From positions 310,001 through 374,000 of the forward strand of contig NZ_OCMS01000003.1 in NCBI RefSeq assembly GCF_900215325.1: 64,000 nucleotides of DNA, in the 5' to 3' direction. The first letter of the stretch is position 1. Each line of letters begins with the position of its first letter. The notes below the pieces were generated by a model. That model was given only the letters and a program-made list of their open reading frames with translations, was not told where the DNA came from and searched no databases. Source of the DNA: Fibrobacter sp. UWB16. GTDB taxonomy: Bacteria; Fibrobacterota; Fibrobacteria; Fibrobacterales; Fibrobacteraceae. A program made the position numbers and the translations under genes. Of this stretch, positions 44,122 through 52,045 are shown piece by piece.

Positions 44122-44155
44122 GGTAGTTTCCATTTTGGAAACTACCAGTTTTTTT
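44122..44155 (+). terminator. Terminator after glucokinase
   Basis: An 11-bp perfect stem TGGTAGTTTCC (44122-44132) with GGAAACTACCA (44138-44148), followed by a T run. Its last bases touch the hsdR stop codon, so it marks the border between the core genome and the defence island. Confidence 0.85.
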
Positions 44156-47100
44156 ATGAAATCACGCCGCGGGCCCAGCCGTAACCCTGTACCGCCATAT
44201 CGATAAAATGGTTCAATAACAAATTGCTTTTCGCATTGAACAAATCGATATCGTAGCAGTCCGGTAAATGCGGTGATTTGGGTGCATCCAGAACTTCTTC
44301 GATGGTACTCTTGACTTTGGCACGAGTCTGCTCGTCCTTATACCAATCGACAACAAGAATCTTTTGACGGTTGTCTTTCAACTTTTTGTACAAAGCTTTT
44401 GATGTCAACAGAACTTCTTGTTCTTGTGCATTTGTGAGTTTTTTGCCCATCACGAGCAAGTCGAAAATTTCCAATTCTTCGTCCGAAAGGCCCATCGTGC
44501 TTGCACGGGAATCTTCTTTCTTCAATTCTTCGACAAGCTTGATTAACTGTTCGTAATAATCTTCATTTTCCGTTCCGCCTGCATTGTAGCGGTTGATGAT
44601 ATTGCGGAACCTTTCGGAGAACTTGATGCGAGTGACGTTCCTGTTGATCATCTGTTGCAAGGCTTTTTCGATGAATTCCTTCATGTCGTTGATTTCGACG
44701 GCCTTGTACTTTGCCTGCTTGATTTCTTTACGCAAACCTTCGGCATCAATTTTAGAAAGGTCAATCAGTTTGGAACCACGCATGTATATTCCGTTTCTAG
44801 AGCTCTCGCGGAGTTCGGTTGCTCCATCAACTTTCACGCTTTCCGATGAAACGCTGTTATCCAAAAGGTCGCCCATGCGTTTGCGAGCCTTTTCAATTTT
44901 CTCGTCGTTTATAAGGCGGAAAAATTGTCCGTGCAAATAGATGAGTGCACTGAAAATCGGATTACTCCAGTCGCGTTCAAAAATTTCTGGCTTCGATGCT
45001 TCGTAAAGATTCAGCAAGGTGTTCAAAATGACTTTGAACTTTTCGGAATCTTCATCAATCGCGATGATTTTGTTATACGTTTCGCGAATATCATCCAACT
45101 TGTCAAATGTAGAAGCATTTTCTACAATCTTGTAAAGATCGATGTTTCGTTCCAAAAGGAACTTGTGGGCTTCTTCGATACAGGCATCAATGTAGCCAAT
45201 TAGTTCGTCGATGTTCTTGGCCGGGAATTCGCTTCCGTCATCGCCAATGGCGTATGCGGCCAAGGCTTGCTTCATGAATTTGAATACGTTTACATAGTCC
45301 ACGATGATGCCGCATGGTTTCCCTGGGAATACGCGGTTTGCTCTTGCGATAGCTTGCATCAGCGTGTGATTTTTCATGGGTTTGTCGAGGTAAAGCGTGC
45401 TGAGACTCTTTACATCAAAACCGGTAAGCCACATGGCACAGACAAAGACCAATTGCAAATTGTCGTTTGGATCTTTAAACCGATCTTCGATATCTTTACC
45501 TTCGGGGGTAATCGCATTCATCTTATTGCGGTGGGCGACGATATCCAAACCCTGTGCCTTGAATTTTTGAACTTCGTCCGCTTCTTCTGAAACGATAACC
45601 GCCATCTCGACTTTGTCCATGTAATTCAAGATTGCGGTTAAACGATTGTAATCGTCGCTATCCTTGACGACATTATTGCGTTCGATGGTCAGCGCCTTCT
45701 TTTCTTCTTTCCAATAGTGCTGAACCTTGTCGTACATCTTTACGGCGGTAAACTTATCGACGGAAACAACCATACCTTTGCCGAGGAATCCGCGACGCGG
45801 GAAATGGTGGGCGATATCCCTTGCAATCTTGTCGAGGCGGTCTTCGCGTTTGATGACTTCCAAAATGCGAGAACTGGAATTCTCCAACAGTTTCGCTTCG
45901 GCCTCGTTGAGGTTTTCGTCTTCGATAATCGTGACGACATCATCATCGAGGAAGTTATTCTGGAGACCGACTTCGGGAACGCGCCGACTGTAAAACAGCG
46001 GGACAGTGGAGCCGTCTTCTACGGATTGTGCAAAGTTATATTCCGAAACATAATCGCCGAACCATTGATTTGTAAGGCGTTTGCTGCCGAGTAATGGCGT
46101 GCCTGTAAACGCAATGAAGTTTGCGTTCGGCAACGCCGTTCGCATGTTTTCGGCTAAGGTCTTGTATTGCGTGCGGTGCGCTTCATCTACTAAGACAAAG
46201 ATGTCGTCACGGGTCGAAAGTACCGGATATTTTTTGCCATAGACGGGAACCTTCTTTTCGCTGGCTTCATTAGCAGACGATTCGGTTTTCTTCTTTGGCT
46301 TTTCGAAACCAAACTTGTGAATCAGCGTGAAGATGAAAGGCTTGTTTCCTCTCAAATAATCACGAAGTTGTTCGCCGTTTTTAGGTTGGCATTCGTCTTT
46401 GGGTCCGATAATTTCGGTACGCATAAAGTTTTTGTGAATTTGCGTATCGAGATCATCGCGGTCAGTGATGATGACGAAAGAGAAATTCCCATGGAACTTG
46501 CGATTAACCTTGCGGGCGAACATTGCCATTGAATAGCTCTTGCCGCTCCCTTGCGTGTGCCAGAAAACGCCGAGCTTGCCGTCTAGTTCCTTGCGGTTCT
46601 TGACCGCTTCGCACAAGTTGTTCACACCCATGAACTGGTGATTCTTGGCGATAATCTTGATGGACTGATTTTCGAACAAGATGAAGTTTTCGATGTAGTC
46701 GATAAGAGTTGCTTTGTTCAGCAATCCCTTGACCATGTACTCGGCACTGACGCCTTCGCCACGGATATACTTGCGGTCAATTTTATCGTCTTCGCTAGAC
46801 TTGAGCCATTCAAAGAAATAGTCGTAGCTGGCGTTGAAAGCACCAAGCTTTGTCTCGCAACCGTTCGAAAGTACGCAAATCTGGTTGAGTGCAAAAAGAT
46901 TCGGAATGTCCCTCTTGTAACTCGTCAAGTTCTTGTTGTAGGCTTCTTCAATTTTGACGGTGCTGTTCTTCAGTTCGATAAAGACGAGCGGCAAACCATT
47001 GACGAATATCAAAACATCGGGGCGGCGGTAATTGAACCGTCCCTGAATCCACATCTGCGATACTGCGGTAAACGTGTTGTTTTCGGGATTATCAAAGTCG

Positions 47101-47468
47101 ATAAAGGCAACATCGTCAAAATCTGACTTGCCATCCCTAATGAACTTCACACGGACGCCATCACGCAACTTTTTGTAGAGCGTGTAGTTGGTTGCGGTGA
47201 TATCTGTACCGGAATAGTCTCGTGACAGTTCGTGTGCAATCTCGTCTAGCTTGTCCGAAGGAATGTTCGGATTGAGCCTCGTGAGTGATTCCCGCAAAAT
47301 AATAGGCAAAACGCATTGCTTTTTATTCGCCCTGCCCGTACCATCATTGAGGTCTTCCGTTTTTTCTGGAGACGGATCGCAACGAACAACCTGATAGCTG
47401 TAAGGGGCTGCCTCCAGCATTTTCAGGATTGCCTGTTCAATATCGTCTTCAGAAATAAAGGACTTCAT
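44154..47468 (-). CDS. hsdR: Type I restriction enzyme R subunit
   Basis: A 1104-residue HsdR. The N-terminal nuclease domain has PLVFIELKNS (ExK of the PD-ExK site) preceded by NYRRPDVLIFVNG. The SF2 motor has Walker A HTQGSGKSYSM, the DEAH-type box VLVDEAHRTQ, IAFTGTP and, in the second RecA lobe, DKPMKNHTLMQAIARANR. The C-terminal part is helical. It translocates DNA and cuts away from the recognition site. I start at ATG 47468; the longer frame runs through noncoding A+T-rich DNA. It lies about 3.4 kb downstream of hsdS, after five inserted features, and needs its own promoter or a long transcript. Confidence 0.95.
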   Translation of the reverse strand: MKSFISEDDIEQAILKMLEAAPYSYQVVRCDPSPEKTEDLNDGTGRANKKQCVLPIILRESLTRLNPNIPSDKLDEIAHELSRDYSGTDITATNYTLYKKLRDGVRVKFIRDGKSDFDDVAFIDFDNPENNTFTAVSQMWIQGRFNYRRPDVLIFVNGLPLVFIELKNSTVKIEEAYNKNLTSYKRDIPNLFALNQICVLSNGCETKLGAFNASYDYFFEWLKSSEDDKIDRKYIRGEGVSAEYMVKGLLNKATLIDYIENFILFENQSIKIIAKNHQFMGVNNLCEAVKNRKELDGKLGVFWHTQGSGKSYSMAMFARKVNRKFHGNFSFVIITDRDDLDTQIHKNFMRTEIIGPKDECQPKNGEQLRDYLRGNKPFIFTLIHKFGFEKPKKKTESSANEASEKKVPVYGKKYPVLSTRDDIFVLVDEAHRTQYKTLAENMRTALPNANFIAFTGTPLLGSKRLTNQWFGDYVSEYNFAQSVEDGSTVPLFYSRRVPEVGLQNNFLDDDVVTIIEDENLNEAEAKLLENSSSRILEVIKREDRLDKIARDIAHHFPRRGFLGKGMVVSVDKFTAVKMYDKVQHYWKEEKKALTIERNNVVKDSDDYNRLTAILNYMDKVEMAVIVSEEADEVQKFKAQGLDIVAHRNKMNAITPEGKDIEDRFKDPNDNLQLVFVCAMWLTGFDVKSLSTLYLDKPMKNHTLMQAIARANRVFPGKPCGIIVDYVNVFKFMKQALAAYAIGDDGSEFPAKNIDELIGYIDACIEEAHKFLLERNIDLYKIVENASTFDKLDDIRETYNKIIAIDEDSEKFKVILNTLLNLYEASKPEIFERDWSNPIFSALIYLHGQFFRLINDEKIEKARKRMGDLLDNSVSSESVKVDGATELRESSRNGIYMRGSKLIDLSKIDAEGLRKEIKQAKYKAVEINDMKEFIEKALQQMINRNVTRIKFSERFRNIINRYNAGGTENEDYYEQLIKLVEELKKEDSRASTMGLSDEELEIFDLLVMGKKLTNAQEQEVLLTSKALYKKLKDNRQKILVVDWYKDEQTRAKVKSTIEEVLDAPKSPHLPDCYDIDLFNAKSNLLLNHFIDMAVQGYGWARGVIS

Positions 47469-47613
47469 TTTAAATCTCTGATTTAAATATAAATAAACAC
47501 CCATAGAAAAAATGCTACGAGTGTTAATGATTAGTTTTCTTTTGCGAAAATGAATTTGCTGAATTTCGGTTTCTTTGGAATGTTCCACTTTGGAAAGGCT
47601 AATTATGCTGCTC

Positions 47614-47714
47614 TTGACTTTCGTTAAATAAGAATGTATATTATTATAAAAGCATCGGAAAACACGCGCCGGCTGGTGATGCCGGGTCGCTGGAAGGTTA
47701 CCGATGTTTTTTTT
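47614..47714 (+). ncRNA. Candidate small RNA with promoter and terminator
   Basis: TTGACT (47614-47619), a 17-base spacer and TATATT (47637-47642) make a good sigma70 promoter. About eight bases later begins a compact RNA, roughly 47651-47714. An outer stem CATCGG (47653-47658) pairs with CCGATG (47701-47706) and runs into eight T residues; inside, GCG-CCGGC pairs with GCCGG-CGC around a seven-base loop. No plus-strand gene follows. The edges (CATCGG, ACACGC, GGTTACCGATG) recall those of cyclic-di-GMP-I riboswitches, but the two-arm core is missing. Function unknown. Confidence 0.5.
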
Positions 47715-47727
47715 GTATATAGGGCAT

Positions 47728-48195
47728 TCAGCGACTTTTGAGGAAGTTTATGGTGTCCTCGTATTTTATAGGATGGACCGGTGTCGCGTGAATGCCTTTC
47801 TTGGCATATCGAATCGATATTACATTCGTCCTTACAAGCTCTTCGCAACCGGCAAAGCCTATATCGTTGCTGAATTTGACGATTTCTTCTTTGATTTTTC
47901 CGGTTTTGTCGAAAACGACTAGGCCCGTCCCGATAGATTGTTGCACGATTTTATAAACATCGATGTTGAAATCGAAATAGGCAGCTCCGGCAAATCCTTT
48001 AGCTTTGGAAACCCTGTTGTAGTTTTCAAAAGTTTTTGTACCCACGATATGTTTTTTCTGACATTCTGGGTTTATGCGTTTTGAGAGATTTTCTTTTAAA
48101 AAAGTGGGCCACAGGACATATAGTTCGTGTTCTGAATAGATTCCCCTTGCTTTAGCTTGCTCGATTAGTTTTTCTATTGTTGTGTATAGATCCAT
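47728..48195 (-). CDS. Hypothetical protein in the type I RM locus
   Basis: A 155-residue protein I do not recognise. It begins MDLYTTIEKLIEQAKARGIY, which with LYVLWPTFLKENL resembles a small helical N-terminal module, followed by an alpha/beta part with TGLVVFDKTGKIKEEIVKFS. No signal peptide or membrane helix. The ATG at 48195 has no good ribosome site; a GTG at 48213 is an alternative. It lies between the AbiTii genes and hsdR on the same strand, flanked on both sides by structured noncoding DNA. A role in the defence operon is likely by position only. Confidence 0.55.
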   Translation of the reverse strand: MDLYTTIEKLIEQAKARGIYSEHELYVLWPTFLKENLSKRINPECQKKHIVGTKTFENYNRVSKAKGFAGAAYFDFNIDVYKIVQQSIGTGLVVFDKTGKIKEEIVKFSNDIGFAGCEELVRTNVISIRYAKKGIHATPVHPIKYEDTINFLKSR

Positions 48196-48231
48196 TGCAG
48201 AACACCAGTTCACAAACCTGTTGAATGACAG

Positions 48232-48430
48232 ATTGATGATCCCACGGAATGTGGGGGTGCTCTACGTTAATCGCCAGGGGGCCAGTTTCCCCATAGGGTG
48301 TATGCTGCCTCGAATTGTGAGCCTGTCGAGCGAACAAAGGGAGGTCGGCGTCAAGCAGAGAGTGAAACTACCTGCCCTGAATTTATCGGTGTCGGCAGGA
48401 TGGGTGCGATCGGGAAAGAATATACAACTT
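48232..48430 (+). ncRNA. G+C-rich structured noncoding block, possible RNA gene
   Basis: About 200 bases without a credible ORF, clearly richer in G+C than the flanking AbiTii genes. Visible plus-strand stems: CCCAC/GTGGG (from 48241), GGGG/CCCC around CCAGTTT, and CTGCC/GGCAG near 48370-48400. A single-stranded GCGAACAAAGGG lies between stems. Length and compact multi-stem layout resemble IscB-linked HEARO/omega RNAs, which also occur without their protein gene, but I cannot confirm family or strand. It stands between the third AbiTii gene and the 155-residue gene. Confidence 0.4.
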
Positions 48431-48470
48431 TAAAAGAGACTAGGCAAGGGGCTTCGTATTGCTCTTGCTT

Positions 48471-49304
48471 TTATTCTAAGATTTGACTGATTTGAGAAAT
48501 GATGCCTGAGGCAACCAAACTTCCGGTAATGTTTTGGCAAAGGGCTTCTATTTTATGCAGTAGCTTGCGAACACCTGTTTCATCTTTTTGGGTAACCATT
48601 TGCTTGATTTCGACAAGGTCTGACTTTAATTCGGCTTCCTGATTGTTTGTTAGGCGTAAGCTTGCGATATTTTGCAAAACTTGCTCTATTAAGTCGGAAA
48701 CTTTTTTGAAATCAAAGCTGTTATTATTGTTGATTGTTGCAGAAGAATTCGTCATCGAGCCGATGAAGTTTGATCCATTTATGTTTCCGTAGTTGTTTAT
48801 AATTGGAGTTCCCTTATCCGAATTCAAGGAAAACTTTCCTTCTTTGATTTTTGACGATTTCCATTCGTTAATTTTTTTTCTGACTTCGTTTTCAATTCTT
48901 TGAAGGAAAAATAACTTTATAACAGTTCGGTTCTTATAATCTCGAATATTTTTATCATCCTGTACTGGTGATACATAATCTTTTCCACTAGCAACAATAC
49001 TAGATATATCCTTGATTGGATTCCAGCAGGGAATGATAACAGGATTGCCAACTGCATATCTTTTGGCATCTGCTTTAATTAAGGGACCATCATACCAAAT
49101 GTCCAAAGTGCCATTTACCTGACGATAATCGGAAAGTTTTTCATTTTCTGCATATCCGTTTAATTCCCTTTCGCAAAATTTGGCGAATTTTTTGTCATCA
49201 ATAAGGTCGGCTATGGTACGGGCTTGCTCAAGTAAATCGGCAACAGGGGTTGACGATTTTGCACTATTGGTGATGAAATCTTCTATAAGTTTTGCGATGG
49301 ACAT
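48471..49304 (-). CDS. AbiTii-domain protein (third paralogue)
   Basis: A 277-residue protein. The N-terminal AbiTii-like domain is seen in ADLLEQARTIADLIDDKKFA, FCERELNGYAENEKLSDYRQ and the I/V-rich middle ending NEWKSSKIKEG. A Gly/Asn-rich hinge (NNYGNINGSNFIGSM) leads to a helical C-terminal domain of about 85 residues ending ITGSLVASGIISQISQIL. AbiTii domains occur in abortive-infection and other phage-defence proteins. It is the last of three tandem paralogues behind hsdS, eight bases after the second. Mechanism unknown. Confidence 0.78.
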   Translation of the reverse strand: MSIAKLIEDFITNSAKSSTPVADLLEQARTIADLIDDKKFAKFCERELNGYAENEKLSDYRQVNGTLDIWYDGPLIKADAKRYAVGNPVIIPCWNPIKDISSIVASGKDYVSPVQDDKNIRDYKNRTVIKLFFLQRIENEVRKKINEWKSSKIKEGKFSLNSDKGTPIINNYGNINGSNFIGSMTNSSATINNNNSFDFKKVSDLIEQVLQNIASLRLTNNQEAELKSDLVEIKQMVTQKDETGVRKLLHKIEALCQNITGSLVASGIISQISQILE

Positions 49305-49312
49305 GGATATGT

Positions 49313-50215
49313 TTATCGAATTGTTTTGAGGAAAGCGTCAATTTTATTGTAAATGTCTGAGCCGATGACGCTACAAGTTATGCTTTGTGCCCAGACGCCC
49401 AAGCTGTTGAGTAATGTTCCGATAGACTTAGAATCTTTTTGATTGATTTTTTGATCAATTTTTTCAATTTGTGTATTTAAAAGATTTCTGTCATTTTCAT
49501 CAACTGAAGGTGCTTTTATCAGCTCTTTTATAGATTCAAGAAGCTTTTTGGCCCCTTCGTAATCAAATTCTTTTACTCCGTTTGCGTTTAGAGTGGAGTT
49601 GATGGCTGATCCAACAACGTTTGATCCGTTAATGTTTCCGTAGTTGTTTATAATGGTCATATTTTTGGCGATTTCCTTTTCTTTTGTAGAAAATTCATAA
49701 TCTTCTCCGAGAATACCTTTCTGTTCTAAGTTAAGAGCCCAATCAAGAATTTGATTTTTTATGGTATTGAGAATTCTCACTAGTTGAGTTTTCGAAAAAA
49801 ACATTTTTATTTCATAACGATTTGGAATGCGAGCTGCCTCAATAAGAAACTGTTGCAATTCAAGGGGAATAATCATTGAAATTGTTTGTAAGTCTTTATT
49901 ATCAACGGCGGTTTGAATTTCGCTAATTGACATGGTGATTGGCCATGTTGATAATTCTTCAAAAGTTCCTTTTGATGGAAGCTGGATAGGTATCCATCCT
50001 CGCATTGGGTTTCTAGCCTTGAAAAAGACATTTGCATTTCTGTATTCAGGGACTTCCTTAGAGGTGGGATAACCATTAATTTCTTTTTTTAGGAATTCTA
50101 CCATTTCATCTTGATCTAGTTTACGAGCAATAAAATATGCCTTTTGACAAAGATCGCTAAACGAACATTTCGGATTTAAACATTCTTTCTGTAATTCTAT
50201 AACCAGCTTTGACAT
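49313..50215 (-). CDS. AbiTii-domain protein (second paralogue)
   Basis: A 300-residue protein with the clearest AbiTii pattern: VIELQKECLNPKCSFSDLCQ, KAYFIARKLDQDEMVEFLKK and EINGYPTSKEVPEYRNA. Residues about 190-215 are the hinge NNYGNINGSNVVGSAINST; the rest is a helical domain (AKKLLESIKELIKAPSV) ending VIGSDIYNKIDAFL. The ATG directly follows the stop of the first paralogue. The family suggests phage defence; no catalytic motif is visible. Confidence 0.8.
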   Translation of the reverse strand: MSKLVIELQKECLNPKCSFSDLCQKAYFIARKLDQDEMVEFLKKEINGYPTSKEVPEYRNANVFFKARNPMRGWIPIQLPSKGTFEELSTWPITMSISEIQTAVDNKDLQTISMIIPLELQQFLIEAARIPNRYEIKMFFSKTQLVRILNTIKNQILDWALNLEQKGILGEDYEFSTKEKEIAKNMTIINNYGNINGSNVVGSAINSTLNANGVKEFDYEGAKKLLESIKELIKAPSVDENDRNLLNTQIEKIDQKINQKDSKSIGTLLNSLGVWAQSITCSVIGSDIYNKIDAFLKTIR

Positions 50216-50872
50216 TTATTCTTTCCTTTGCGTTTGGATGCTTGAAATAGAATCGTTTAACACGCCGGCAAGATTTGAATTTGAAACATTACCATTGATG
50301 ATGATTTGGATAGAGGGAACATCTTTAACTTTACTTTGTTCTTCGCTAGAAAATTTAAGATTGTCTCCAAGAATACCTTCTTTTTCCAACTTTAGAGCCC
50401 AATCTAAAACGAGTTTGCGAACAATTTGTGGGATTGAAGCTAGCTGAGCAATAGACACGATATGATGGATGTTCATTGCTTTAGGCATATTTGTTGTTTC
50501 AAAGATTATTTGCTGAACTTCTGCAGTGGGGCGAATTTCTAAGGTTTCAGTTTTTGATAAGCTTAATTTTTCTATTTCTGTGATAGGTTCAATGACATTT
50601 CGTTTGTTTATGGGATTCTCTGAAGAAAGTGATATGGGAACCCATCGTTGGAAATTGACATCAAAAGCTTCTGTATAAATTATGATTTGACGATATAAGG
50701 GTAATTGAGTCGTGTCATCACTCTTGTATCCGGTCATTTCATTAGAACAGAATTCTGCCATGTCTTTGATAGACAATTTTTCGGCAATGGCGTATGCCTT
50801 GAGTAGCAGGTAATAGCAAGATACTTTTTCGTCAAGACATGCTTGCTGTAAGTCAAGAACCATTTTTGCCAT
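50216..50872 (-). CDS. AbiTii-domain protein (first paralogue, short)
   Basis: A 218-residue protein: VLDLQQACLDEKVSCYYLLL, KAYAIAEKLSIKDMAEFCSN and EMTGYKSDDTTQLPLYRQ define the AbiTii domain; WALKLEKEGILGDNLKF matches WALNLEQKGILGEDYEF of the second paralogue. It ends just past the hinge (INGNVSNSNLAGVL), so it lacks the helical C-terminal domain of its two neighbours. It starts nine bases after hsdS, in the same operon. A short form could work as a partner or regulator of the long ones, which is inference. Confidence 0.8.
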   Translation of the reverse strand: MAKMVLDLQQACLDEKVSCYYLLLKAYAIAEKLSIKDMAEFCSNEMTGYKSDDTTQLPLYRQIIIYTEAFDVNFQRWVPISLSSENPINKRNVIEPITEIEKLSLSKTETLEIRPTAEVQQIIFETTNMPKAMNIHHIVSIAQLASIPQIVRKLVLDWALKLEKEGILGDNLKFSSEEQSKVKDVPSIQIIINGNVSNSNLAGVLNDSISSIQTQRKE

Positions 50873-50881
50873 AATAATTAC

Positions 50882-52033
50882 CTATACGGCGAGTTTTCCG
50901 CTCATTAGGCGGGGTAAGAGCAGGTCGCGTTGTTTTATGAGGTTTTCATTTTGCTTTTTTAATGAATCAACCATTGCAAAATTATTTTTTGCAATTTCAT
51001 TAAATTTTTGACAGAGTTTCTTCGGCGGCATGACAAATTGCATTTTTGCAAAATTATTATATCTCAGTGAAGGTACTGTTGCACCTGTTGCCACAGACAG
51101 GAAATATTTTCTGTTCAATTTTAAAACGAAAAAGAGAAATTTTCCAATGGTGTTGTCCTTAGGCTCAATACAATAACATCTTTGGTGTAGATTAAATTTT
51201 CCCCAATAGTACCTTGGCATGAAAGATGTTCCTTCTCCTGGAACAATTATCGCCTCGCAATCTTTTATCCATTCGCTACTTTTCTTTATTTCCTGGGATC
51301 TATCAAAAAGCGGGTATTCGCCGTCTTCTTCTGCGTCTTCTCGATTGCATTTTCCCGTTGAAATGTTCGAGACATTCCCAAGTTTTTCTATTGTCCAACC
51401 TTTGGAAATCCCGTTTTCGATGGGGCTAGTTTCGTGGCCGGGGAATCGGAAGTGGACGAACCATTCTTTGTAAAGATTCTCCGCCATTTGTTCCAAGATT
51501 TTGATGCGTTTGATGTTGTTTTCTATCAGGTTGTCGTAGGCGGAAAGTACAGATGCGATTTTTTCTTGATTATGAAGGGGAGGCAAACAAACCTTTATTT
51601 TTTGTATTTTGTATATTCCGAGTTTTGGTTGTGCAGCTCCACCTGCTATGGTTTGCATTAATTCTTTGTATTGCTTTTGATTTAGTAAATAATAAATGTA
51701 TTTGCTATTGGCTTTGCCGTTGAATCGTGTTAATCTGACTGCATTTTCTGTTAAATTAAATCCATCAACATCCTTTTGCGCAAATCCTATATCACCAATG
51801 GATGCCCCAACTATGGTTATTGCAATATCGTTTTCATTGATGATATACTTTTTTATTTTGTTATATGTATTTTCTTCTAAATATATTAAGTCTTCTGTGT
51901 TTATATTGCCATTTTTTATATCCCTTGCTCGTATATAGGGATGTGATGTTTTATAATTAACAAAATCAAAGCCAAGAGGAATTCTTTTTCCACTTTTTAT
52001 TTCACATATGTCATTTATAGAGAATATTTCCAT
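50882..52033 (-). CDS. hsdS: Type I restriction enzyme S (specificity) subunit
   Basis: A 383-residue HsdS with two target-recognition domains. Conserved spacer helices are at about residues 155-195 (LPPLHNQEKIASVLSAYDNL, then IENNIKRIKILEQMAENLYK) and at the end (NENLIKQRDLLLPRLMSGKL). The TRDs (residues 1-150 and 215-330) set the two halves of the DNA target, which cannot be predicted here. It is shorter than average but both halves are complete. A+T content is higher than in hsdM, as usual for exchangeable S genes. I see no inverted-repeat S cassette nearby. Confidence 0.92.
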   Translation of the reverse strand: MEIFSINDICEIKSGKRIPLGFDFVNYKTSHPYIRARDIKNGNINTEDLIYLEENTYNKIKKYIINENDIAITIVGASIGDIGFAQKDVDGFNLTENAVRLTRFNGKANSKYIYYLLNQKQYKELMQTIAGGAAQPKLGIYKIQKIKVCLPPLHNQEKIASVLSAYDNLIENNIKRIKILEQMAENLYKEWFVHFRFPGHETSPIENGISKGWTIEKLGNVSNISTGKCNREDAEEDGEYPLFDRSQEIKKSSEWIKDCEAIIVPGEGTSFMPRYYWGKFNLHQRCYCIEPKDNTIGKFLFFVLKLNRKYFLSVATGATVPSLRYNNFAKMQFVMPPKKLCQKFNEIAKNNFAMVDSLKKQNENLIKQRDLLLPRLMSGKLAV

Positions 52034-52045
52034 TTTTATTTTTCC

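Noticed and set aside
47651-47714. Cyclic-di-GMP-I riboswitch
   Set aside because: The ends look similar, but the RNA lacks the two-arm core and there is no downstream gene to control. Kept only as a small-RNA candidate.
48235-48270. CRISPR-like repeat (CCCAC..GTGGG with GGTGCTC flank)
   Set aside because: The palindrome resembles type I-E repeats in shape, but it occurs once, with no second copy, spacers or cas genes.
50882-52033. Phase-variable hsdS cassette
   Set aside because: There is only one full hsdS, with no inverted partial copy or invertase nearby.
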